Shown piece by piece: positions 35,642-44,756 of a stretch of 64,000 bases of DNA; within the stretch, counting starts at the first letter, position 1; each line of letters opens with the position of its first letter. The stretch is from Bog-756 sp963769765 (GTDB lineage: Bacteria > Actinomycetota > Acidimicrobiia > Acidimicrobiales > RAAP-2): assembly GCA_963769765.1 (NCBI GenBank), contig CAVYNA010000001.1, forward strand, positions 372,001 through 436,000, read 5' to 3'. A program made the position numbers and the translations under genes. The notes beneath the pieces are model-generated. The model searched no databases. It was not told the origin of the DNA and saw only the letters and a list, made by a program, of their open reading frames with translations.

Positions 35642-36898
35642 ATGGGGGAGACGGAGCGGATCGTCGTCGATTTCGATCCGCACGGGGAGACCTACCGGTC
35701 GGACCGGCGCGGGACGTGGGCGACGTTGCGGTCGTGCCCGGTCGCGTTCAGTCCGCGCTACGGCGGCTTCTGGGTGGTGAGCGGCTACGACGAGGTGGCC
35801 GAAGTGGCACGTGACGAGGCCACCTACGCCAGCACCTACCTGCGGGACGCGCCCGACGGGATCGAGTACCTCGGGATCACGGGCATCCCGCGTGCGCGGG
35901 GCATCCAGCCGGCGGGGATCGCCGAGGCCCCACCACCCCTGCACGCCGCGCTCCGTCGACTTCTCAACCCCTATCTGCTGCCGCCGGCCGTGCGCGAGCT
36001 CGGACCGTTCATGGCGCAGTCGACGGCGTGGTTCCTCGACCGCCACGTCGAGCGGGGCCGCATCGACCTGGTCGCGGAGCTCACCAATCCGGTTACTGCG
36101 CTGACGACGCTCAAGATGATCGGGCTCCCTTTGGCGAGCTGGGAGCACTACGCCGCCGTGTTCCACGGGACGGTCGCCTACGCGGTCGGCACGCCGGAGC
36201 ACGCCGACGCGGTCGCCCGGGTCCCCGCGATGGTCGCGGACCTCCAGTCGGTGATCGAGGACCGCCGTCGGGCACCACGCGACGACCTGTTGACGAAGTT
36301 GGCGACGCTCGAGCTCGACGACGGGACACGGGTGCCCGACGACCAGGTCGGCGCGGTGCTCTGGAACCTGGTCGCGGGCGGGCTCGACACGACGTCGTCG
36401 CTGACCGCGCTCGCGCTCCAGCACCTCGACGGGGTGCCGGAGACCAAGGCTCGACTCGCCGCGGAGCCCGAGCTCTTCCCGCTGGCGACCGAGGAGTACC
36501 TCCGGTACTTCTGCCCCAACGAGACGCTGACCCGCACGGTGCTCGCCGACGTCGTCCTCGGAGACCAGCAGCTCCGACGCGGGGACCGTCTGCTCTTGAG
36601 CTGGCTCTCCGCCAATCTCGACGGAGCGACGTTCCGACACCCCGACGAGATCGTCCTCGACCGGGCCCCGAACCCGCACCTCGCGTTCGGTGTCGGACCG
36701 CGCCGGTGCATCGGCATGCACCTCGCCCGGACGCTCTTCCAGACCATGGTGTCGACCGTGCTGGAACGGATCCCGGACTACCGGGTGGACCGCGCCGCGA
36801 CCAGCTACTACGAGCGGGACCCGTCACTCGCGGGCGTGGTGACCATGCCGGCGACCTTTTCGCCCGGGCAGTCCTCGGGCACCTCGAAACCGTGGTGA
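35642..36898 (+). CDS. Cytochrome P450
   Basis: A 418-residue soluble bacterial P450. The heme-binding loop FGVGPRRCIGMHLAR (Cys near residue 356), the I-helix AGGLDTTSS with the oxygen-activating acid/Thr pair, and the K-helix EEYLRY (ExxR) are all present. ATG 35642 begins MGETERIVVDF; purine-rich GGGGAG and GGAG precede it, while the upstream in-frame ATG 35582 lacks support. It would hydroxylate a hydrophobic substrate using an external ferredoxin, none of which is encoded nearby. Followed after 50 bases by an acyl-CoA synthetase, probably in one transcript, it fits hydroxylation then CoA activation. Confidence 0.93.
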   Translation: MGETERIVVDFDPHGETYRSDRRGTWATLRSCPVAFSPRYGGFWVVSGYDEVAEVARDEATYASTYLRDAPDGIEYLGITGIPRARGIQPAGIAEAPPPLHAALRRLLNPYLLPPAVRELGPFMAQSTAWFLDRHVERGRIDLVAELTNPVTALTTLKMIGLPLASWEHYAAVFHGTVAYAVGTPEHADAVARVPAMVADLQSVIEDRRRAPRDDLLTKLATLELDDGTRVPDDQVGAVLWNLVAGGLDTTSSLTALALQHLDGVPETKARLAAEPELFPLATEEYLRYFCPNETLTRTVLADVVLGDQQLRRGDRLLLSWLSANLDGATFRHPDEIVLDRAPNPHLAFGVGPRRCIGMHLARTLFQTMVSTVLERIPDYRVDRAATSYYERDPSLAGVVTMPATFSPGQSSGTSKPW

Positions 36899-36948
36899 GG
36901 ACCGGTCGACCACGGCAGGACGCGACCCCGCGGCGGTAGCCTCGCCCA

Positions 36949-38466
36949 ATGACGGACGACGGAGACAGCGCCCCTCAGCGGGGCGTCAGCGCACACGCAC
37001 GGACAGGGGCCGAGCGCGTCGCGATCGTGCTCGGCGGAGCCGAGCGCACCTTCGGAGAGCTCGACCGGCGGGCGGCACGGCTCGCAACGGTCCTCGCTGC
37101 GAGCGGCGCCGGCCCGGGCCGTCCCGTGGCGACCGTGCTCCCGAACGGGTTCGAGCTGTTCGAGGTCGCCACCGCAGCCGCCATGCTCGAGGCCCCGTTC
37201 CTCCCGGTCAACTGGCATCTGCGGAGCCAGGAGCTCGACTACATCCTCGGCGATGCCGGCGTCGCCGTGGTCGTGGGTCAGAGCGGTGTCGACGACCTCG
37301 GCGATGCACCAGCCGAAGGCGCGGTCGGAGTCATCCGGGTCGGGGCGGGCTACGAGCCGGCGATCGCCGCGGCCGACCCGCTCCCCGGTGCCGACAGTGG
37401 TGGGGGTCCGGAGCTGATGTTCTACACGTCGGGCACGACCGCCAAGCCCAAGGGGGTGGTGCACGGGGGGCTGGCCACCGACGCGGGAAGGGCCCGCGCG
37501 ATGGAGGGACAGGTAGCCCTGTGGCAGTGGACGTCGAAGGACGTCTACGTCATGAGCGGTCCCGCCTACCACGCCTCGCATCTGGGATGGGCACTGTGCG
37601 CGCTCTACGTCGGTGCGCAGACGGTGCTCACCGAGCAGTTCGAAGCGCGGGCGTGGCTCGGCGAGGTCGCAAGCAGGCGGGGGACGCGGTCGTTCATGGT
37701 GCCTGCGCACTTCATCCGGATCCTCGAGCTGCCTGTCGACGAGCGGGCGGCACTCGACCTGTCCTGCCTCTCGCTCGTCGTGCACGCTGCCGCCCCGTGC
37801 CCGGTCCAGGTCAAGCTCAAGATGATGGACGCCTTCCCCGACACCGAGATCCACGAGCTCTACGGCGCGAGCGAAGGGGGCGCGACCAAGATCTCGCCGG
37901 ACGAGTGGCGGAAGCGACCCGGCAGCGTCGGCCTGCCCTGGCCGGGCGTAGAGATCCGGATCCTCGACGACGCGGGAGACCCGGTGCCGGCGGGTACGCC
38001 CGGCATCGTGTACATCAAGCCGGCGGGTCCTCAGCGATTCACCTACCGCAACGACGAGGACGCGACACTGAACGCCTGGCGGGGCGATGCGTTCACCGTG
38101 GGGGACATCGGGTATCTCGACGATGACGGCTACCTCTACATCACCGACCGCGTCTCGGACATGGTGCTCTGGGGCGGGGTCAACATCGCACCACGGGAGA
38201 TCGAGGAGGTCCTCTTCGAACATCCCGCGGTCGTCGACTGCGCGGTCTTCGGCGTGCCCGACGAGCGTGACGGCGAACGACTCAAGGCCATGGTGCAGCT
38301 GCGCACCCGGGTGACCATGGACGAGCTTGCGGAGCACGTCGGGTCGCGCCTCGCGAAGTACAAGATCCCCCGCGACTGGGAGGTCGTCGACGAGCTCCCA
38401 CGTGACGTCAACGGCAAGGTGCGCAAGCGCCAGCTCGGCGCGGCCAGCGGGGCGAACGCGACCTGA
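36949..38466 (+). CDS. AMP-dependent acyl-CoA synthetase
   Basis: A 505-residue adenylate-forming ligase that activates a carboxylic acid to its CoA thioester. The phosphate loop is FYTSGTTAKPKGV near residue 158, followed by ELYGASEGG, GDIGYLDDDGYLYITDR and the catalytic lysine in NGKVRKRQL at the C-terminus. It resembles the fatty-acid and cholate CoA ligases of actinobacteria (FadD type). It lies 50 bases after the P450 and ends the catabolic block. Substrate specificity cannot be read by eye. Confidence 0.93.
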   Translation: MTDDGDSAPQRGVSAHARTGAERVAIVLGGAERTFGELDRRAARLATVLAASGAGPGRPVATVLPNGFELFEVATAAAMLEAPFLPVNWHLRSQELDYILGDAGVAVVVGQSGVDDLGDAPAEGAVGVIRVGAGYEPAIAAADPLPGADSGGGPELMFYTSGTTAKPKGVVHGGLATDAGRARAMEGQVALWQWTSKDVYVMSGPAYHASHLGWALCALYVGAQTVLTEQFEARAWLGEVASRRGTRSFMVPAHFIRILELPVDERAALDLSCLSLVVHAAAPCPVQVKLKMMDAFPDTEIHELYGASEGGATKISPDEWRKRPGSVGLPWPGVEIRILDDAGDPVPAGTPGIVYIKPAGPQRFTYRNDEDATLNAWRGDAFTVGDIGYLDDDGYLYITDRVSDMVLWGGVNIAPREIEEVLFEHPAVVDCAVFGVPDERDGERLKAMVQLRTRVTMDELAEHVGSRLAKYKIPRDWEVVDELPRDVNGKVRKRQLGAASGANAT

Positions 38467-38622
38467 GGTCGACGGAGACCGGCAGCACACGTTCGGCGTC
38501 CTCGTGCCGCCGAACGCGCCGAGCCAGAACCCGGCCGATGAGAGAACCCTCACCGGTCGTTCACCCCCGCGTCAGGCTCGCCGCCCACACTGAGTCTGGC
38601 ACCACGCACAACGTGAACGGGG
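38467..38622. other. Start of a 544-base stretch with little coding evidence
   Basis: Between the acyl-CoA synthetase stop and the GH16 start (38467-39010) the only candidate gene is a small Cys-rich frame at 38623-38937. Nothing else with a ribosome site, repeat or clear terminator is seen here. Confidence 0.4.
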
Positions 38623-38937
38623 GTGGTGGCCGTGGGTCCAGGATCACTGAACAGAGCGGGTCGAAGCGATTGCCACCGTGCATGTCCCCGCTGCGGTTGG
38701 CACCTCCCGCTCGAGCGCGTCGCGATGGATGAGGCTCGGTGCGACGGAGGACGGCTGCGTTACCGCCGACTCTGCCGCGAGTGTGTCTGTGACCTCGAGA
38801 CCGGATCCGGCGTGGAGCGAATCGAGCGGACTCGAACCGCGAGGCCGGTCCTCGGGGCGCCCCGGTACGGCGGAACTGCCGTCAGGCGACGCGTGGCCCT
38901 CAAGTTGGCCGGTCCGTTTGCCGAAGCTTTCCACTGA
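38623..38937 (+). CDS. Possible small Cys-rich (zinc-ribbon-like) protein
   Basis: A 104-codon frame from GTG 38623 with a Cys-rich core: CHRACPRCGWHLPLER (Cx3Cx2C) followed about 20 residues later by RCDGG and CRECVCDL (Cx2C). Spacing fits a zinc ribbon or treble-clef fold. The C-terminal third is Arg-rich and unconvincing. A GGGGG stretch lies just before the start. Codon third positions are moderately GC-rich, weaker than in neighbouring genes. It may be a real small protein or a chance frame; I do not recognise a family. Confidence 0.35.
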   Translation: MVAVGPGSLNRAGRSDCHRACPRCGWHLPLERVAMDEARCDGGRLRYRRLCRECVCDLETGSGVERIERTRTARPVLGAPRYGGTAVRRRVALKLAGPFAEAFH

Positions 38938-39010
38938 GGAAGCAGAGGGGCAGCTGACGAATCGTGGAGCTTCGTAGTGTGGCGCGCCTGTCGCCGAGGA
39001 CGTCTCGCCG

Positions 39011-40945
39011 ATGAGACGCTTTGTCCTCGTCGCGTCCGTGGTGCCGGTCATCGCCCTCTTCGCCCTGGTCGCGCCCAGCGGAGGCAGTGGCGCGTCGGCA
39101 GCTGTCAATTGGGATCCGTCCGGTCAGGCGATGCCGGTCGGGGACCTTCCCGGATGGCACCAGGTCTTCGCGGACAACTTCGCAAATGACGCCTACCCGC
39201 TCGGCAGTTTCAGCGGTTGCCAATCCACAGGATGTCCCGGCGCGTCGTCGTTCCCCTGGGGTGCCACACCCGATGGACACCCCGACACCTCCGGTCACTG
39301 CCAGTACACGCCCTCGCAGACCCTGAGCGTGTCGGGAGGGGTCCTCGATGTCTTCGTGCACACGGCATCGAACGGCACGTGCATGGGCGCCGCGCTTTTC
39401 CCGCTGATGCCGAAGTTGACCTTCGAGCGATACTCGATCAGATTCCGTGGCGACCCGGTCGCCGGCTTCAAGGAGATCGCCTTCCTCTGGCCGGTCGACG
39501 GCATCCACGGTGAGATCGACTACCCCGAGAACCACCTCGACTCGACGATCACCGGGTCCCTGCACACGATCGCCGGCGGTTCGCAGATCCAGCGTTGGAC
39601 CTCCGGCGTCGCTTCGACGTCATGGCACACCGCCACCATGGAGTGGACTCCGAGCAGTGTGACTTTCATTCTGGACGGAGTCATCCTCGGCACCACCACG
39701 CTCGATGTGCCACAGACGCCGATGACGTTGATCGTCCGAGGGGAGAGCGATCTCGCGCCGGCTCCCAAGCCACTGCCGAGCTCGCAGGGCCACTTCCAGG
39801 TCGACTGGCTGACCGCCTACTCCTATGCGCCTGTTCCGTCGGTCACCTCGATCGCACCTTCGACGGTCGGGCAGGGTGCCCAGGCGACCACGGTGGACAT
39901 CAACGGACCGGGCTTCACGCCCGACGCGACGGTCAGCTTCTCCGACCCGGGTGTCGTCCCGACGGGTCCGCCCACCTACGTCAATCCGAACGAGCTGTCG
40001 ATTCCGGTTCAGGTCGCTGCCAACACGACCCTGGGTCCGGTCGATGTCACGGTCCACGAAGCGCTCGGCACCGGAACCTGCAAGGGATGCCTTCTCGTCA
40101 CCCCCGCGCCGGTCGTGTCAACGGTGAGCGGCACGGTGGTCGCCGGGGGTACCGTTCCGGTCACGCTCGGCGGATCCGGGTTCCAGAGCGGCGTCGCTGT
40201 CTCCAGCCTGCTTCCCGGGGTCGTCTTCGGGACGCCCACAGCGGTCGCGCCGACTTCGGTGACCGTGCCGGTCACGGTGCGTGCGAACGCCACGAACGGT
40301 ACGTATGGGATCTCCGTCACCAACCCCGATGGCGGCACCGTGGCGTGTGCAACCTGTCTCGTCGTCCTCACGGTGCCGGCGGCACCGACTGCCGGGACGG
40401 CCACTCCTGGTGACGCGTCCGCCTCGGTCACCTTCGGTGCGCCGATCTCCAACGGTGGCCTGCCGATCGCCGGATACGTGGTGACAGCCACCGACACGAC
40501 GACGCCGACCAATGGGGGACAGTCGGCGAGTGGTGCTGCCAGCCCGATCGTCGTCTCCGGACTGGTCAACGGCGATCGTTACCGGTTCAGCGTCACTGCT
40601 GCGAATGCGGTGGGCACCGGAACCCACTCGACGCTCTCGAACTCGGTGGTCCCCGCCGGAATTCCCGGCGCACCGGTCATCGGATCGGCAGTTGCGGCTC
40701 GGGCAAACGCAACGGTCTCGTTCGCTCCGCCGGTGAGCAGTGGTGGCATTGCGATCGCCCACTACACGATCGTCGCATCGGATCTCTCCATCCCCGGCGC
40801 CGGTGGGCAGAGCCGAAACGGCTCGACGAGCCCGATCACGATCTACGGACTCGTCCACGGCGACACCTACCGCTTCACGGTGACCGCGACCAACGCAATG
40901 GGGACGGGACCGCCCTCGGCGGCGTCGAACGCAGTCGTCCCGTAA
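39011..40945 (+). CDS. Secreted GH16-like glycoside hydrolase with IPT-like and Fn3 domains
   Basis: A 644-residue exported protein. After a signal peptide (VLVASVVPVIALFALVAP) comes a concanavalin-like domain (residues about 45-275). Its HGEIDYPENH fits the GH16 catalytic signature ExDxxE, and WHTATMEWTPSSVTFILDG is typical of the fold. Two IPT/TIG-like beta domains follow (SVTSIAPSTVGQGAQATTVD and a second from about 370), then two fibronectin type III domains that begin APTAGTATPGDASASVTF and APVIGSAVAARANATVSF. Such enzymes hydrolyse beta-glucans or related polysaccharides; the accessory domains probably hold the enzyme near its polymer. GAGGA lies upstream of ATG 39011. No anchor is seen, so it is likely released. 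Confidence 0.82.
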   Translation: MRRFVLVASVVPVIALFALVAPSGGSGASAAVNWDPSGQAMPVGDLPGWHQVFADNFANDAYPLGSFSGCQSTGCPGASSFPWGATPDGHPDTSGHCQYTPSQTLSVSGGVLDVFVHTASNGTCMGAALFPLMPKLTFERYSIRFRGDPVAGFKEIAFLWPVDGIHGEIDYPENHLDSTITGSLHTIAGGSQIQRWTSGVASTSWHTATMEWTPSSVTFILDGVILGTTTLDVPQTPMTLIVRGESDLAPAPKPLPSSQGHFQVDWLTAYSYAPVPSVTSIAPSTVGQGAQATTVDINGPGFTPDATVSFSDPGVVPTGPPTYVNPNELSIPVQVAANTTLGPVDVTVHEALGTGTCKGCLLVTPAPVVSTVSGTVVAGGTVPVTLGGSGFQSGVAVSSLLPGVVFGTPTAVAPTSVTVPVTVRANATNGTYGISVTNPDGGTVACATCLVVLTVPAAPTAGTATPGDASASVTFGAPISNGGLPIAGYVVTATDTTTPTNGGQSASGAASPIVVSGLVNGDRYRFSVTAANAVGTGTHSTLSNSVVPAGIPGAPVIGSAVAARANATVSFAPPVSSGGIAIAHYTIVASDLSIPGAGGQSRNGSTSPITIYGLVHGDTYRFTVTATNAMGTGPPSAASNAVVP

Positions 40946-41028
40946 GTGAGCGCCCGGCCCTCGAACGTGCACCGCAGCCCGTCGTCCATCCCGGTGACGC
41001 CGTGGATCGGTGATTAGGAGTCGTGGAT

Positions 41029-41688
41029 TCAGGAGAGCGCGTGGTGCAGACGGCGAGGCGACCACACGGTGGCAGCGGGATGGAAGCCGACCCGCCATCC
41101 CCGATTCCGCAGCTTCTCGGTGAGGTCGCGGTCCGCGTCGATCGAGAACTCCGCCGGCTCGAACCCACCGACCTCGAAGAGGAGGTCGCGCCAGACTGCA
41201 AGATTGCACATCGATGCCGAGCCAGGTCGGTTCCCGTCGGCTGACGCCTTCCCCGTCGTGCGTTTCGTGCGCCGCCGCCTGCCAGTGGCCTGGCTCCTTT
41301 CCCACGAGAGGACGGGTCCGCGGGCGGCTCCGGTCTCAGGGTCCGCGAGCGCGGCGGCGAGGTAGGTGAGCCAGGCCCGATCCGGCGAGGTTTCACCGTC
41401 CAGGTAGGCGACCGCCTCACCGGTCGCCGTGATCCACCCGAGGTTCCGCGTGAGCGAGTGATCCTCTCCGGGCACGGAGAGCAGGCGCACGTCGGCGAAT
41501 CGCGCGGTGAGGCACGCGACAACCTCCGACGGCTCCGCGTCGAGCCCGCGCACCTCGATGACGATGATCTCGAAGGACGGGTGGTCGAGGGCGCAGGTGC
41601 GCAGGAGGCACTCCTCGAGCCCGTTGGCGCCCGCGTCCGTCCGGACGACGACCGAGAAGGAGGAGGGCTCGATGCCGTCGACAACCAT
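41029..41688 (-). CDS. Family 2-type glycosyltransferase, short
   Basis: A 219-residue GT-A-fold protein. It starts SFSVVVRTDAGANGLEECLL, has RNLGWITATGEAVAYLDGETSPD, where DGE stands in the position of the usual DxD metal motif, and ends with GGFEPAEFSIDADRDLTEKL, which matches the acceptor-side region. An Arg/Lys-rich insert (about residues 138-150) interrupts the middle. It is shorter than most GT2 enzymes and has no membrane segment. ATG 41688 has GGAGGGG just upstream; an in-frame ATG 8 codons earlier lacks this. It converges on the GH16 gene. Activity is uncertain given the altered DxD. Confidence 0.7.
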   Translation of the reverse strand: MVVDGIEPSSFSVVVRTDAGANGLEECLLRTCALDHPSFEIIVIEVRGLDAEPSEVVACLTARFADVRLLSVPGEDHSLTRNLGWITATGEAVAYLDGETSPDRAWLTYLAAALADPETGAARGPVLSWERSQATGRRRRTKRTTGKASADGNRPGSASMCNLAVWRDLLFEVGGFEPAEFSIDADRDLTEKLRNRGWRVGFHPAATVWSPRRLHHALS

Positions 41689-41916
41689 GCCCCTCCGCGA
41701 ACGGATCAGCAACCTCTTTCGTTACTCCGGGCCACGTGGATGCCGCTCGCCAGGACACGCTGTCGCGGTGGAGCAGCAGGACCGGGCAGGTGCCCACGCC
41801 GGTGCGAAGTGCCGACGGGCCCGGAGCGGGCGGCGGATCCCACTCGACGGGCCCGACGGCCCGCTGACGGTAGCAGCCGTTCACCCGGTGACATCTCCAC
41901 CGAGCTCCAACGCAGG

Positions 41917-42543
41917 TCACATCTGACCGTGGCTGACCGGACCAACTGGTTCGTAGGTGCCGAGGACGATGCCAAGATCGGTAACGGTGAGGTCGACAGG
42001 GTGCATCGTCGCCGGGAGGATGCCGTCGTTGAACAAGCGGCGACCGGAGCCGAGCACCACTGGGAACGTCATCAGCCGGAAGCGATCGACGAGTTCGTGC
42101 TGCAACAGCGTCTGGAGCAGTCTGCCGCTTCCCCAGATCTGCAGCTCGTCGCCGGGTTGGTTCTTCAGCGACCGAACCGATGCCACGACGTCGCCTGTTA
42201 TGAGATGAGCGGTGTCGGGGTGCTCGCCGCGCCACGTGGCATCGGCCCCGCTGAGCGAGTTGGACGCGAGGTATTTGGGCAGCGAGTTGATCGCCCTGGC
42301 AATGGGATTGGCGGGGTCGGTCTGATCAGGCCAGTAGCCGCGGAAGATGTCGAACGTCCTGCGCCCGAGGAGGAAGGCACTGGCGTGGCCGTTGAGCTCG
42401 GTGACGAACTCGCCGACGGTTGGATCAGCGAACGGGGCCTGCCAGCCGCCATGGGTGAAGGTGTCGCTCCGATCTTCGTCCGGTCCCCCGGGCGCCTGCA
42501 TCACGCCGTCGAGGGTCAAGAATGTCTGCACGGTGAGCTTCAT
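41917..42543 (-). CDS. Dihydrofolate-reductase / RibD C-terminal-family protein
   Basis: A 208-residue reductase-like protein. It begins MKLTVQTFLTLDGVMQAPGG and has FLLGRRTFDIFRGYW, LQIWGSGRLLQTLLQ and VVLGSGRRLFNDG, all typical of the RibD_C/DHFR-like group common in soil actinobacteria. The NADPH site GSGRLLQTL is intact. Family members act as deaminase-reductase parts or unknown reductases; no folate role is implied. The start at ATG 42543 was chosen because the upstream extension is a shadow of the kelch gene. It is divergent from that gene with about 110 bases between. Confidence 0.88.
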   Translation of the reverse strand: MKLTVQTFLTLDGVMQAPGGPDEDRSDTFTHGGWQAPFADPTVGEFVTELNGHASAFLLGRRTFDIFRGYWPDQTDPANPIARAINSLPKYLASNSLSGADATWRGEHPDTAHLITGDVVASVRSLKNQPGDELQIWGSGRLLQTLLQHELVDRFRLMTFPVVLGSGRRLFNDGILPATMHPVDLTVTDLGIVLGTYEPVGPVSHGQM

Positions 42544-42651
42544 GTGATCGGAGACGGAGCGGCCCTCAGATCCTACGCGGGACTCACGTGGAAGACTGTG
42601 GGCGGACCGGTGGAGGAGAGGGCGCACTGTCGCGCGACGAAGGGTGGGGCG

Positions 42652-43738
42652 ATGGAGGTCGGTCGGAGTGTCGTGGGTCACCACCGAGTGGTGTGGCTCC
42701 CCGAGCGGAGACCGGCGGGCGTAGGCCGTCGACGATGGTCGGGCTTCGTGCGCGTGCATGTGCGGGTGCATGTGCGGGTGCTGGCGCTTGTGCTGGCCAT
42801 CCTCGGGGGAACCGGCGTGGCGGCGGCACCGGCCGGTGCGGTCGCGACACATCGGCTCGCATGGACGATGCTCAGTCCCGCCATGAGCCCGTCCCCTCGC
42901 GCGCTGGCCTCGGCTGCGGACGACACCGGCACCGGCCAGCTCCTCTTGTTCGGAGGGGCGGTCAATGGCACGACGAGCGTCGACGACACGTGGCAGTGGA
43001 CCGGCACGACCTGGACGCAGCTCCACCCGGTCACGATCCCGGCCTCGCGAGGTGGGGCGGCGATGGCCTTCGACCCCGCGACGAACCAACTGGTCCTCTT
43101 CGGGGGTGCGAGCAGCGGCGGGGTCAACCTGAATGACACGTGGCAGTGGACCGGCGCGACCTGGACGCAGCTCCACCCTGCCTCCAGCCCACCTGCCGCG
43201 TTCGATCCCGTTCTCGCGTACTGACGCGTCCTCGGGCCAACTCCTCCTGGTCGAGGACACGTGCACGCAGACCACGACCTGGCTGTGGACCGGGGTGACC
43301 TGGACGCATCTCCACCCGGCGACCTCCCCGTCCGGTCGGTGCGGCGCGGCGATGGCCTACGACGCGTCGACCGGCCAGCTCGTCCTCTTCGGCGGCCAGC
43401 GGTCGACCAAATTCCTCGACGAGACGTGGGCCTGGACGGGTACCACGTGGACGCATCTCCACCCGGCGACGAGTCCGGGCACCCTCGGGTACAGCTCGAT
43501 GTCCGAGGATCCGGTCAGTGGTCTGTTGGTCCTCTTCGGCGGCTACGACGGGACGAGTGCACTGAGGTCGACGTGGACCTGGGATGGGACCACGTGGGCC
43601 AAGCAACGGGCCACGTCCGGTCCGGCCGGACGGTTCTTCACGCCGGTCGTCGCCGATGCTGCGACGAGCCAGCTGATCCTCTTCGGCGGCTACGACGGGA
43701 CGAACTACCTGGGCGACACCTGGGTGCACCACCAGTAG
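42652..43738 (+). pseudogene. Secreted kelch-type repeat protein, frameshifted
   Basis: An exported beta-propeller protein in two reading frames. The N-terminus is a signal peptide (VRVLALVLAILGGTGVAAAP) and the rest is about six kelch-like repeats with the pattern GQLLLFGG ... DDTWQWTGTTWTQLHP. At 43222 an extra T ends the first frame at DPVLAY; removing it gives DPVLAYDASSGQLLL, exactly the repeat consensus. The second frame then runs to 43738. ATG 42652 is taken as the start; a GTG about 32 codons later would put the signal peptide at the very N-terminus. One repeat near the break also seems a few residues short. Function unknown; probably carbohydrate or protein binding. Confidence 0.78.
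42754..42777 (+). repeat. 12-base tandem repeat in signal-peptide coding region
   Basis: The 12-mer GTGCATGTGCGG occurs twice in a row, with a partial copy before it, and encodes alternating Val-Arg-Val-His at the n-region of the kelch protein signal peptide. It offers several in-frame GTG codons, so it makes the true start ambiguous and could change length by slippage. Confidence 0.7.
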
Positions 43739-43786
43739 GGGCGTTCCGCTCGTCATCCTTCCAGCGATCGATCCTGACGAGGGTGC

Positions 43787-44671
43787 TCATCGCGACTTCC
43801 CGCGGGCGAGGTACTCGATCTCGATCTCCTCGAGGACGTCGTGGTCCGCGATCATCTCGATCTTCGTCACTTTGCCCGCCGCGACGGTGAAGTCGAAGGC
43901 GACCACCGGTGCGCCGCCCCGCGCCCACACGAGCCCTGCGAATCCGTCGAGCAGTGCCGCGCGTGCCGCCTTCGCCCCCCCGGAGAACCTCGATGCGACG
44001 TCATCGGGTCCCATCAAGCACGCCGGCGCACCCATGGCGACCGCTGCCGGATCGGCCACGAGCTCGACCTCTGGGCTGAGGAGCGAGACCAACATCTGGA
44101 AATCCCCCGACTTGGCAGCAGTGAGGAACGCTTCGACGATCTGGCGTTGACGCCGCGGATCAGCGGTCGGATCCTCCGCCACGCGGACCTGTCGCCGGGC
44201 CCTGCTGGCGAGCTGCCGGCAGGCTGCCGGGGACTTGCCGAGGACTCCGGCGACCTCGTCGAAGGTGACAGAGAACATGTCGTGGAGCACGAAGGAGATC
44301 CGCTCGGCCGGCGTGAGCCTGTCGAGAACGACGAGGAGCGCCTGGCCCATCGAATCGGCGAGCACGGCCTGGTCTTCGGGCGTGAGTGCGCCCCGCGGCG
44401 CGGACTGGGCGAGGTCGGGCGAGTCGTCGATGGACACGGAGAAATGCCGTTGACGGCTCCGGAGCGTGTTGAGGCAGATCCGTGAGACGACGGTCGTCAG
44501 CCAGCCAGTGAGGTTCTCGACGTCGGACACATCGGTGAGGGAAAGGCGCAGCCAGGCCTCTTGCAGGGCATCGTCGGCGTCCTCGGTGTTGCCGAGGATC
44601 CGGTACGCCACGGCACGAAGATGGGGCCGATCCCGTTCGAACTGCTCCGCTGATGTCCGGTTCGGATCCAC
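43787..44671 (-). CDS. ECF41/SigJ-type sigma factor with C-terminal SnoaL-like domain
   Basis: A 294-residue extracytoplasmic-function sigma factor. Region 2 reads FERDRPHLRAVAYRILGNTE and ADDALQEAWLRLS, region 4 reads RLTPAERISFVLHDMFSVTF and PAACRQLASRARRQV (residues about 115-165). An NTF2/SnoaL-like domain of about 110 residues follows (QRQIVEAFLTAAKSGDFQ onwards). This layout defines the ECF41 group, where the C-terminal domain replaces an anti-sigma factor and tunes activity. GTG 44671 follows AGGAG. It is divergent from a VOC-domain gene, and the gap has two ECF41-like promoter matches pointing each way. Confidence 0.9.
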   Translation of the reverse strand: MDPNRTSAEQFERDRPHLRAVAYRILGNTEDADDALQEAWLRLSLTDVSDVENLTGWLTTVVSRICLNTLRSRQRHFSVSIDDSPDLAQSAPRGALTPEDQAVLADSMGQALLVVLDRLTPAERISFVLHDMFSVTFDEVAGVLGKSPAACRQLASRARRQVRVAEDPTADPRRQRQIVEAFLTAAKSGDFQMLVSLLSPEVELVADPAAVAMGAPACLMGPDDVASRFSGGAKAARAALLDGFAGLVWARGGAPVVAFDFTVAAGKVTKIEMIADHDVLEEIEIEYLARGKSR

Positions 44672-44672
44672 G

Positions 44673-44699
44673 TGTCACATTCTCCTGTCCTCCGGTGTC
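44673..44699 (+). promoter_or_regulatory. Candidate ECF41-type promoter for the VOC gene
   Basis: TGTCACA at 44673-44679, a 16-base spacer, then TGTC at 44696-44699. The ECF41 promoter described in Bacillus and Rhodobacter is, as I recall it, TGTCACA-N16-CGTC, so the -35 is exact, the spacing is exact and the -10 differs at one base. It reads towards the VOC gene that starts 58 bases later. Confidence 0.6.
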
Positions 44700-44708
44700 A
44701 TACACCTC

Positions 44709-44735
44709 GACCCACGACCGTGGTGAAACGTGACA
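44709..44735 (-). promoter_or_regulatory. Candidate ECF41-type promoter for the sigma gene itself
   Basis: On the minus strand TGTCACG (44735-44729), 16 bases, then GGTC (44712-44709). It matches the same pattern with one mismatch in each element and reads towards the sigma gene, start 38 bases downstream. It would give autoregulation. Weaker than the plus-strand match. Confidence 0.4.
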
Positions 44736-44756
44736 GAAGGAACAGAAGGAGGAGTC

